Shown: piece by piece, positions 1 through 4,701 of the stretch | Layout of the letters: the number at the start of each line of letters is the position of its first letter | Numbering within the stretch: the stretch's first letter is position 1 | NCBI GenBank assembly: GCA_902478705.1 | Contig: CABSMB010000088.1 | Coordinates: forward strand, 1-6,101 | Direction of reading: 5' to 3' | DNA from: an uncultured Collinsella sp. | GTDB lineage: Bacteria; Actinomycetota; Coriobacteriia; Coriobacteriales; Coriobacteriaceae | DNA length: 6,101 nucleotides | Notes under the pieces: generated by a model | What the model was told of the DNA's origin: nothing | What the model saw: the letters and a program-made list of their open reading frames with translations, nothing else | Databases searched by the model: none | Program-made: the position numbers and the translations under genes

Positions 1-11
1 TCGACACGCAT

Positions 12-78
12 AAAAGCCTCCCATTTCTCATGTCCAAGAAATGGGAGGCAGTTCACCGGCAACGGGGGCTTTTCTTTT
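12..78. terminator. Hairpin terminator at the left edge, probably bidirectional
   Basis: Bases 16-28 (GCCTCCCATTTCT) pair perfectly with 37-49, giving a 13-bp stem with an 8-base loop. Read on the minus strand, the stem is followed directly by TTTTA, the classic intrinsic-terminator form. Read on the plus strand, an alternative outer stem is possible: AAAAGCCTCC (12-21) pairs with 64-73, including one T-G pair and ending in CTTTT, and a second run of T follows at 75-78. The plus reading would end a gene lying left of the window; no minus-strand gene reaches this site from the right. The hairpin itself is certain, its direction of action is not. Confidence 0.6.
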
Positions 79-212
79 ACGTAAGCACCGCATGGATTCG
101 AACCTCGGTCAATGGGGACTATTTCTCATCGACTCGTGTAAGATTTCGAGTATGCGCCTCGGTGAGCCCGTGGCGCGCTCTTTCTCTAGACGACCGATCA
201 GGGTGATATTTC

Positions 213-2654
213 GTGGCAGAGCGTCCGACATACAAGCTCAGGTTTCTCGATCCCAAAAAGCGCTTTCCGGCCATGCCCGAGCAGCCTGCGGGACGCTCGT
301 ATGGCGTGGTTTGGAAGCTCTTTGGCGAGGACCCGCATGAATCATGCTATGTCGTCGAATTTGTCGGCAAAAGCCATGTGTCGCTTTTGGGCTACGTGAG
401 CGTTTCGGGTGAGGTCTATAAGGTGGACCGTCCCGTTAACGAGGTATCGCTGCCCGACGATCCCGACATGCAACTGATTCTTGACGAGTCCGATTCCAAC
501 ATCGGTGAGATTGCGGTCAGGGGTACCGATGGGACGATGCACTCCCGGGCGCGAGTCATCGGTTCTCCCGAAGGCACCATGCGCGAACAATCCGATCGTG
601 AGACGTGGAATTCGACGCGCGGCCTTCGCTACGGCGAGTTCATGGCCTCGATGTTCTTGCGTTACGTGATATTCGCCGATTCTGAAAACGCTGTCTCAGG
701 CACGGCAGACGGTGACGGCCTCGACGAGGGCATGAAAAATGCCGTCGACAAGATTAAACTTGTAAAACTCCCCGAGCCGGTTGAGGTGCTGCTGGGTTTT
801 GATTCCACACCGCTGCCCGATGCAATCGAAACGTTGCTCTACCGCATTGACCATACAGATAATCCAAGTGGCATTGAGCGCTATGCCGCCGCTTTGATGG
901 GCGAAGTTAATCTGCCTCGCCTGCGCACCATCGCGGCCAAAACCGAAATGAGCCTGGCGCGCATCGATCGCTCGAGGCTCTTCTATCTCAATTTTGACCG
1001 TAGCCTGTTGGATCAGGACGAGATCGATACCCTGCTTGCCGTCGAGTGCCGCCTGAACCGCCTATCGGGCATCCTTGAGCGTATTGGGGCAGGGTTGGGC
1101 CCCGTTGCCTCGTCGCCAAGCTTTGAGGGCTGCTCGCTCTTTGACCTATGGCATATCAGCAAGACGACAAACGACGTTCCTCGCTTGCTCGAAACGCTGT
1201 CGAATGACAACCCGTGGGCCAAGCCGGGGACGGTTGCGTGCCAGCCGGGTGGCGAGTGGGACGTTCGCACCCGCTTTGCGCGTATCGTAGAAGCACTCAA
1301 CGTGGTCACGCGGCTCGACTACACCTATCGAGCGAACGTTGCCGAGGGCATCATGCTGGTGCGATTTGGCCGCACGGTTGTCGATGCTATGCCCCAGCGC
1401 GAATACGATGCTCAAGATGACGCCTGGCGCGAGGTGGATGAGCCTAAGCGCGCAGTATGGGCTACTGAGCACGATGCGCGCATTGCGCTTACACTCGCGG
1501 CGGCTTGCTTTGCTTCGGGCGCTCGCATCACGCGCTGCTACGTGCAGATTGCGGCTTCCGACGGTGAGCAGGGCGAGCGCGTTGTTAAAACGTATTCCTT
1601 TGGCCGTGCGGCTTATCTGGCCGATTGCGTTTCTGTCGCCAAGGATCTTGAGAGCATGGATATGGACGACATGCCCTGCAAGCATTTGCTCGAGGCATAT
1701 GAGGCGGATGCGCCGGACATGATTGAGCCTGCAGAGGTTCACGCCCGACCACGCGATGACCATCGTCCATTGCCGCCTGCGCTTCGCGATTTGCTGCTCG
1801 CTGATACGGCTGACGAGCTTGAGGTCATGGAGGAGGACAACGATCCGTATGTCGCCCGTGTCGTCGAGCTGCGCGAGCAATCCAAAGTTGACCGAGCTGG
1901 TGCTTTCGAGGGCTTTTCTCGCCTTGTCGAGGAGCTGGAAGCCAAGTGTACTGTTGCTGAGCTTTTGGCGACGGGCCCGGTGCAGACCCAGTTCTGCGAC
2001 AACCAGCTGGTGCGCATGGTGCTGCCGGTGATGGAGGAGGACCGTTCCGTGCGTATCCTTCGCGCTCCCGATGCGCTGTATTTTGCCCAGCACGAGATCT
2101 GCAGCTTTTACGCCGAACAAGAGGACTTTGAGCGCGCGCTGCCCGAGGTGCGTCGTCTCTACGATTTGGCGCGCTCGTCCATGCAGTCTCACTTCGCCCT
2201 GATCAACGTGCTGGCACGCCTGGAACGCTATGACGAGATTATCGAGGTAGCGCGCCACGGCCTGCGCATTGCCAGTGACCGGCCTTCGATCGGTTACCTG
2301 TTCTATCGCCTGGCATTCGCCTACTGGAACTGCGATCAGTTCGAGCTGGCGCTGGCATGTTATCGCCTGGTGCCGCGCGGCGAGGAGTCGGGCGGCAGTG
2401 CGCAGGAGGAAATGCAGGGCCTTATGAACGAGATGGGCGTCATCAAACCGCCCACGTTTGAGGAGGCTGTCGAGACCATCCGCAAGGCAGGTCTTGAGCT
2501 GCCGCCGGTGCCCGCCGTGACCAATCAACTCGCAGATGCCGCCGTGCAACTCGTCGATAACGGCTTCTTTTTCTTGGCGCGCGGCTGTATCTATCAAATG
2601 TGGCGCACCATGGGCAACGATGAGCTCGGCTCCCTCAACCGCTCGCTGGGGTAG
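213..2654 (+). CDS. Large TPR-containing protein of unknown function
   Basis: This 813-residue protein has no signal peptide and no membrane segment, so it is probably cytoplasmic. I do not recognise a named family. Residues 1-155 look beta-rich (for example YVVEF and YVSVSGEVYKV) and may form a separate N-terminal domain. Residues 200-500 are mixed, and 505-560 are acidic and charged, probably a linker. Residues about 618-722 form three helix-pair repeats of TPR type: ALYFAQHEICSFYAEQEDFE, then SHFALINVLARLERYDEII, then GYLFYRLAFAYWNCDQFELA, with the usual small and aromatic spacing. TPRs bind other proteins, so a scaffold or adaptor role is possible, but no partner is visible. The GTG start at 213 follows a fair ribosome site, AGGGTGA at 200-206, six bases upstream. 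The next gene lies 354 bases away behind its own control region, so this is probably a single-gene unit. A 483-codon antisense frame inside it is a shadow. Confidence 0.85.
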   Translation: MAERPTYKLRFLDPKKRFPAMPEQPAGRSYGVVWKLFGEDPHESCYVVEFVGKSHVSLLGYVSVSGEVYKVDRPVNEVSLPDDPDMQLILDESDSNIGEIAVRGTDGTMHSRARVIGSPEGTMREQSDRETWNSTRGLRYGEFMASMFLRYVIFADSENAVSGTADGDGLDEGMKNAVDKIKLVKLPEPVEVLLGFDSTPLPDAIETLLYRIDHTDNPSGIERYAAALMGEVNLPRLRTIAAKTEMSLARIDRSRLFYLNFDRSLLDQDEIDTLLAVECRLNRLSGILERIGAGLGPVASSPSFEGCSLFDLWHISKTTNDVPRLLETLSNDNPWAKPGTVACQPGGEWDVRTRFARIVEALNVVTRLDYTYRANVAEGIMLVRFGRTVVDAMPQREYDAQDDAWREVDEPKRAVWATEHDARIALTLAAACFASGARITRCYVQIAASDGEQGERVVKTYSFGRAAYLADCVSVAKDLESMDMDDMPCKHLLEAYEADAPDMIEPAEVHARPRDDHRPLPPALRDLLLADTADELEVMEEDNDPYVARVVELREQSKVDRAGAFEGFSRLVEELEAKCTVAELLATGPVQTQFCDNQLVRMVLPVMEEDRSVRILRAPDALYFAQHEICSFYAEQEDFERALPEVRRLYDLARSSMQSHFALINVLARLERYDEIIEVARHGLRIASDRPSIGYLFYRLAFAYWNCDQFELALACYRLVPRGEESGGSAQEEMQGLMNEMGVIKPPTFEEAVETIRKAGLELPPVPAVTNQLADAAVQLVDNGFFFLARGCIYQMWRTMGNDELGSLNRSLG

Positions 2655-2691
2655 GGCGGCAAAACCGGCCTGAATAGAGCTGGATATACCG

Positions 2692-2713
2692 TTTGTTCAG
2701 TGCACTGAACAAA
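2692..2713. promoter_or_regulatory. Perfect 22-bp palindrome, operator 1
   Basis: Half-site TTTGTTCA (2692-2699), spacer GTGCAC (2700-2705, itself palindromic) and TGAACAAA (2706-2713) make a perfect palindrome. It has the form of a binding site for a dimeric repressor. The regulator is not recognisable from the site. It starts 37 bases after the stop codon of the TPR gene and lies about 300 bases before the ATPase start. With no T-run and an AT-rich outer stem it is not a good terminator. Confidence 0.65.
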
Positions 2714-2722
2714 AGTGGTGTG

Positions 2723-2746
2723 TTTTGTTCAACATACTGAACAAAA
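2723..2746. promoter_or_regulatory. Second matching palindrome, operator 2
   Basis: TTTTGTTCA (2723-2731), spacer ACATAC (2732-2737) and TGAACAAAA (2738-2746) repeat the half-site of operator 1 with the same 6-base spacer length but a different, non-palindromic spacer. Conserved arms with a free spacer point to protein binding rather than RNA folding. The two centres (2702.5 and 2734.5) are 32 bp apart, about three helical turns, so two dimers could sit on the same face of the DNA. Confidence 0.65.
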
Positions 2747-2796
2747 CGGAGGGCTGCTGGGATCGGTGGTATTTTCATCGCCTATGCATAGATAAG

Positions 2797-2826
2797 GTAT
2801 AACGAATTAAGTTATAACGAATTAAG
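2797..2826. repeat. 15-bp tandem direct repeat, two units
   Basis: The unit TATAACGAATTAAG occurs at 2798-2811 and again at 2813-2826. Including the preceding base the period is exactly 15 bp with one mismatch (G or T). It is the most AT-rich part of the gap before the ATPase gene. Each unit contains TATAAC, which resembles a -10 element, so the repeat may be promoter DNA, a regulator site or both. Confidence 0.7.
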
Positions 2827-2840
2827 ATGTGAATTACTAT
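2812..2840 (+). promoter_or_regulatory. Possible promoter for the ATPase gene
   Basis: A TACTAT -10 hexamer (2835-2840) lies 17 bases after TTATAA (2812-2817), which matches only three of six bases of a -35 consensus. The same -10 hexamer is used by the well-formed tRNA-Ser promoter in this window. If used, the start near 2847 would give a leader of about 160 bases. The weak -35 keeps this tentative. Confidence 0.3.
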
Positions 2841-2860
2841 AGCGAGCGGGATTGTCGCTA
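2840..2860. other. Inverted repeat TAGCGA/TCGCTA
   Basis: TAGCGA (2840-2845) and TCGCTA (2855-2860) are separated by nine bases. It overlaps the end of the candidate -10 hexamer, so it could be an operator at the transcription start or a small hairpin at the 5' end of the leader. No T-run follows. Confidence 0.45.
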
Positions 2861-2880
2861 ATTTGAACGTAAGTGTCTGT

Positions 2881-2914
2881 ATCGGTCCAGGTGAGAAGGC
2901 CTGACAAGACCGAT
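2881..2914 (+). other. Leader hairpin upstream of the ATPase gene
   Basis: ATCGGTC (2881-2887) pairs with GACCGAT (2908-2914), and CAGG (2888-2891) pairs with CCTG (2900-2903) above a four-base bulge on one side (2904-2907). This gives 11 bp around an 8-base loop. It would fold in the ATPase mRNA leader. No known riboswitch class is recognisable, and no T-run follows. Confidence 0.45.
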
Positions 2915-2935
2915 GCGGACGTAAAATCGCTCAGC

Positions 2936-2991
2936 CTGCTAAAACTGTTAAACTCTGCTAAAGTTGCTAAACTTTGTTAAAGTTGTTAAAA
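2936..2991 (+). repeat. Six tandem YTGYTAAA motifs just before the ATPase start
   Basis: The motif occurs at 2936, 2945, 2955, 2964, 2974 and 2983 (CTGCTAAA, CTGTTAAA, CTGCTAAA, TTGCTAAA, TTGTTAAA, TTGTTAAA). The spacing alternates 9, 10, 9, 10 and 9 bases. All six copies keep TG, T and AAA and vary only C/T at two positions. The array ends directly before the ribosome site, and a protein bound there could block transcription or, as RNA, translation. The pattern resembles tandem regulator sites; with only a gene start behind it, I see no support for an iteron origin. Confidence 0.7.
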
Positions 2992-2996
2992 CTGGC

Positions 2997-3004
2997 AGAG
3001 GAGG
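2997..3004 (+). promoter_or_regulatory. Ribosome binding site that fixes the ATPase start
   Basis: AGAGGAGG at 2997-3004 is a near-ideal Shine-Dalgarno sequence four bases before ATG at 3009. It selects this ATG over an in-frame TTG at 2964, which lies inside the YTGYTAAA array and has no ribosome site. Confidence 0.85.
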
Positions 3005-3008
3005 TCGA

Positions 3009-4091
3009 ATGTCAAAAGCTATTAATCCCTTTAAGCCAACAGCGGGCATGAATCCACCTGAGCTTATCGGACGCGACGCTGTTTTGGATGACTTTGCCGA
3101 GGCTCTTGAGAATGGCCCTGGTGCCCCCGATCGACTCATGCGCATCTCGGGTGTCCGAGGCACGGGTAAAACGGTGCTCCTCAACGCATTGGGCGATCTT
3201 GCGCGCAAAAAAGGATTCGAGGTTGTCGACGTCGCCTCAAATGCCGGTTTTTGCGACAGAATTCTCGAGGCTCTGCAGCGAAATGTTCGTCTTGCATCAA
3301 TGTCGATTTCCCCATCGATTTTAGGAGTCAGCCTTGGCTCCGTGGAGCTGTCGAAGTCAGCCTCTCATCTGGGCGAGGCGATGTACGATGCCGCGAAGCG
3401 AGGTGGTTTGCTCATCACACTCGATGAGATTCAGGACGCCTCAACTGAGGAAATGCGCGAACTGGGTAATGAAATGCAGCTCTTGATTCGCCAAGGGGCG
3501 AATGTCGCCTTTGCATTCGCTGGTTTGCCAACCTCTGTGGATGGCGTGGTGGTGGATGATACGTTGACGTTCCTTCAGAGGGCGAAGCATATCGAACTCA
3601 CGCGGCTTTCAGATTTTGAAGTCGGCGGATCGTTTGAGGATACGATGAGGCGTGCGGGCAAGGAGCTCGACGAAGGCGTTGCTGAGCTTTTGACAAAGGC
3701 TTCGGCAGGCTATCCCTTTATGGTCCAGTTGGTCGGATATTACGTTTGGCAGGTTGCTGCGCGCAGCGGGTCGGAGAGCGTGAGTGAAGAGGCGGCTCGC
3801 AAGGGTGTCCAGGCGGCTCTTGATAGTTTCAATGCCATGGTGATTGCCCCCGCGCTGCGCAGGGTGTCGGAGCGGCAGTTTCAATATCTCGCGGCGATGG
3901 CGCAATGCGAAGGCGGCGAGATTACGAACGGTGATATTGCCAAAAAGATGGGATTGTCGGCGAATAAAGTCGGGTCGTATCGCAAACGTCTGATCGATAC
4001 GGGACTGATTGAGCCTGCTGGCTACGGCTGTGTTTCGTTTGCAATTCCGTACATGCGCGATTATCTGTTGGAGACCGTTCGAGCGGACTAA
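3009..4091 (+). CDS. AAA+ (Cdc6/STAND-like) ATPase with C-terminal winged helix
   Basis: The 360-residue protein opens with NPFKPTAGMNPPELIGRD, the entry region typical of bacterial AAA ATPases of the AAA_16/Cdc6-like group. Walker A is GVRGTGKT (48-55, Lys54 binds phosphate). Walker B is LLITLDE (134-140, Asp139 and Glu140 for Mg and water activation). FAFAGLP (168-174) sits where sensor 1 is expected. SAGYPFMVQLVGYYVW (232-247) is the characteristic helix of the lid region. Residues about 285-355 look like a winged helix: NGDIAKKMGLSANKVGSYRKRLID holds the recognition helix, followed by a wing and FAIPYMRDYL. It should bind and hydrolyse ATP and bind DNA, but the family's cellular role is not settled, and I assign none. 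There is no signal peptide or membrane segment. The gene ends in a double stop (TAA TAA) and has no partner gene. The repeat array right before it suggests control by itself or by another regulator. Confidence 0.88.
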   Translation: MSKAINPFKPTAGMNPPELIGRDAVLDDFAEALENGPGAPDRLMRISGVRGTGKTVLLNALGDLARKKGFEVVDVASNAGFCDRILEALQRNVRLASMSISPSILGVSLGSVELSKSASHLGEAMYDAAKRGGLLITLDEIQDASTEEMRELGNEMQLLIRQGANVAFAFAGLPTSVDGVVVDDTLTFLQRAKHIELTRLSDFEVGGSFEDTMRRAGKELDEGVAELLTKASAGYPFMVQLVGYYVWQVAARSGSESVSEEAARKGVQAALDSFNAMVIAPALRRVSERQFQYLAAMAQCEGGEITNGDIAKKMGLSANKVGSYRKRLIDTGLIEPAGYGCVSFAIPYMRDYLLETVRAD

Positions 4092-4144
4092 TAAAGACTG
4101 GAGGCATCGACGCCGCCGCTGGGGTTGCCCCGTATCTTTGTCTA

Positions 4145-4191
4145 AATCTGTAACATCTGGACGAAGATTCGGCCTGTAACTGTTACAGATT
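4145..4191. promoter_or_regulatory. Operator-like element with three CTGTAAC half-sites
   Basis: AATCTGTAAC (4145-4154) is matched by the inverted GTTACAGATT (4182-4191). In addition, CTGTAAC (4174-4180), a T, and GTTACAG (4182-4188) form a perfect 15-bp palindrome. There are thus two direct half-sites 26 bp apart plus one inverted half-site. It lies 54 bases after the ATPase stop and about 55 bases before the tRNA-Ser -35. It could be an operator or an RNA switch between two alternative hairpins; no T-run supports a terminator. The rest of the gap at 4092-4246 shows nothing else that I can support. Confidence 0.5.
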
Positions 4192-4246
4192 GAGATGATT
4201 GGGTGAGACGTCTACTGGCAAATTGGAATCGCTCCAAAATTCCCCC

Positions 4247-4275
4247 TTGCCCATCCTCGACTGTTTGGTTACTAT
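4247..4275 (+). promoter_or_regulatory. Promoter of tRNA-Ser
   Basis: TTGCCC (4247-4252) and TACTAT (4270-4275) are 17 bases apart, the ideal spacing for the housekeeping sigma factor. Transcription would start near 4282, giving a short leader of about eight bases before the mature tRNA. Confidence 0.75.
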
Positions 4276-4289
4276 AGAACGGCTGTTAC

Positions 4290-4380
4290 GGAGAGCTGAC
4301 CGAGAGGCCGAAGGTGCTCGCCTGCTAAGCGAGTATGCCCCAAAAGGGCATCTGGGGTTCGAATCCCCAGCTCTCCGCCA
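4290..4380 (+). tRNA. serX: tRNA-Ser, anticodon GCU
   Basis: The 91-base gene folds as a class II tRNA. The acceptor GGAGAGC (4290-4296) pairs with GCTCTCC (4370-4376), followed by discriminator G and an encoded CCA (4378-4380). The D stem is ACC/GGT (4299-4301 and 4313-4315), with GG in the loop. The anticodon stem CTCGC/GCGAG (4317-4321 and 4329-4333) holds loop CTGCTAA, with anticodon GCT at 4324-4326 reading AGC and AGU. The long variable arm (4335-4351, TATGCCC region) is the serine mark. The T arm is TGGGG, TTCGAAT, CCCCA (4353-4369). The gene is intact and has its own promoter and terminator. The symbol is a placeholder by convention; the identity is what is certain. Confidence 0.96.
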
Positions 4381-4452
4381 GTAAGACTTGAAAGAAGGGT
4401 CCCATTTGGGGCCTTTTTTTGTGCGGAGAAAGGGCGCTGGGGATTCGAACCC
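4363..4452 (+). repeat. Repeat copy A: tRNA-Ser 3' end, terminator and inverted T-arm
   Basis: This 90-bp stretch matches 4553-4642 without gaps at an offset of exactly 190 bp, with 17 mismatches (about 81 percent identity). The first 21 bases, covering the tRNA T-stem, acceptor, CCA and three more bases, are identical, and so are the last 17 (4436-4452). Mismatches are confined to the middle. The last 17 bases are the reverse complement of 4355-4371 within the tRNA. Confidence 0.9.
4395..4420 (+). terminator. Intrinsic terminator of tRNA-Ser
   Basis: AAGGGTCCC (4395-4403), loop ATTT and GGGGCCTTT (4408-4416) form a 9-bp stem with two G-T pairs, running into seven T (4414-4420). It lies 14 bases after the CCA end. 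Confidence 0.85.
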
Positions 4453-4561
4453 GAGAGGGCACGGGCGTTAAGCAAACGCGAAAGCGTTTGTAGCCCGTGG
4501 GCGAAAAGCCGCCAGGCTTTGAAGCCGGAGGGCATGCGTAGCATGCCCGGACATCCCCAGC
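4436..4561. other. Hairpin cluster closed by a long stem, possible structured RNA or decayed tRNA
   Basis: GCTGGGGAT (4436-4444) pairs with ATCCCCAGC (4553-4561) and encloses several perfect hairpins. These are CACGGGC/GCCCGTG (4460-4466 with 4493-4499), which encloses CAAACGC-GAAA-GCGTTTG (4473-4490, a GNRA-type loop); AAAGCC/GGCTTT (4505-4510 with 4515-4520); and GGGCATGC/GCATGCCC (4530-4537 with 4541-4548, loop GTA). More than half of the bases are paired. No coding frame is credible here. It may be a structured RNA on either strand, a hairpin-type mobile fragment, or an expanded remnant of a second tRNA-Ser. I recognise no known RNA family. Confidence 0.55.
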
Positions 4562-4642
4562 TCTCCGCCAGTACGAATTTGAAGAAGGGCTCCGTAAGGG
4601 GCCCTTTTTGGTATGGAGAACGTTAGCTGGGGATTCGAACCC
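4553..4642 (+). repeat. Repeat copy B: downstream copy of the tRNA-Ser tail unit
   Basis: This is the second copy of the 90-bp unit at 4363-4452. It carries the tRNA 3' end with its CCA but no intact tRNA body before it, so it cannot give a normal tRNA-Ser. It ends in AGCTGGGGATTCGAACCC (4625-4642), an exact 18-base reverse complement of tRNA positions 4355-4372. It stops three bases short of the T-run of the convergent carboxypeptidase terminator. Confidence 0.9.
4585..4609 (+). terminator. Second terminator, in repeat copy B
   Basis: AAGGGCTCC (4585-4593), loop GTAA and GGGGCCCTT (4598-4606) form a 9-bp stem with one T-G pair, followed by five T (4605-4609). It corresponds to the tRNA-Ser terminator at the same offset of 190 bp and would stop read-through from the tRNA. 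Confidence 0.75.
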
Positions 4643-4644
4643 TC

Positions 4645-4677
4645 AAAAAAAGAGGCGCCCCGTTGGACGCCTCTTTT
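4645..4677 (-). terminator. Terminator of the carboxypeptidase gene
   Basis: The arms at 4648-4657 and 4668-4677 pair perfectly over 10 bp (minus strand AAAAGAGGCG with CGCCTCTTTT) around a 10-base loop, and the minus strand continues into seven T (4651 down to 4645). It lies 24 bases after the stop codon. Confidence 0.9.
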
Positions 4678-4701
4678 GGTTCGGTGTGCTATCGCTCCGG
4701 C

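Noticed and set aside
105..199. Promoter for the TPR gene, with TAAGAT at 139-144 as -10
   Set aside because: No acceptable -35 hexamer is found at 16-18 bases distance, so it is not annotated.
1146..2597. A 483-codon open frame on the minus strand
   Set aside because: It lies fully opposite the TPR gene, has no ribosome site and has a His/Arg/Leu-rich composition typical of the antisense of GC-rich genes.
2692..2991. CRISPR array or plasmid origin iterons
   Set aside because: The repeats are too short and have no unique spacers, and no replication or Cas gene is present. The setting fits gene regulation.
2964..3008. TTG start 15 codons upstream of the ATPase ATG
   Set aside because: It lies inside the YTGYTAAA array, has no Shine-Dalgarno sequence, and the ATG at 3009 has an excellent one.
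4515..4526. Minus-strand GGCTTCAAAGCC as the anticodon arm of a selenocysteine tRNA (UCA)
   Set aside because: The loop has six bases instead of seven, the neighbouring hairpin has a 3-base loop unlike a D-arm, and no 8-bp acceptor can be formed.
4272..4544. A 90-codon minus frame containing GELGIRTPD
   Set aside because: This is antisense translation of tRNA-Ser, a familiar false gene call.
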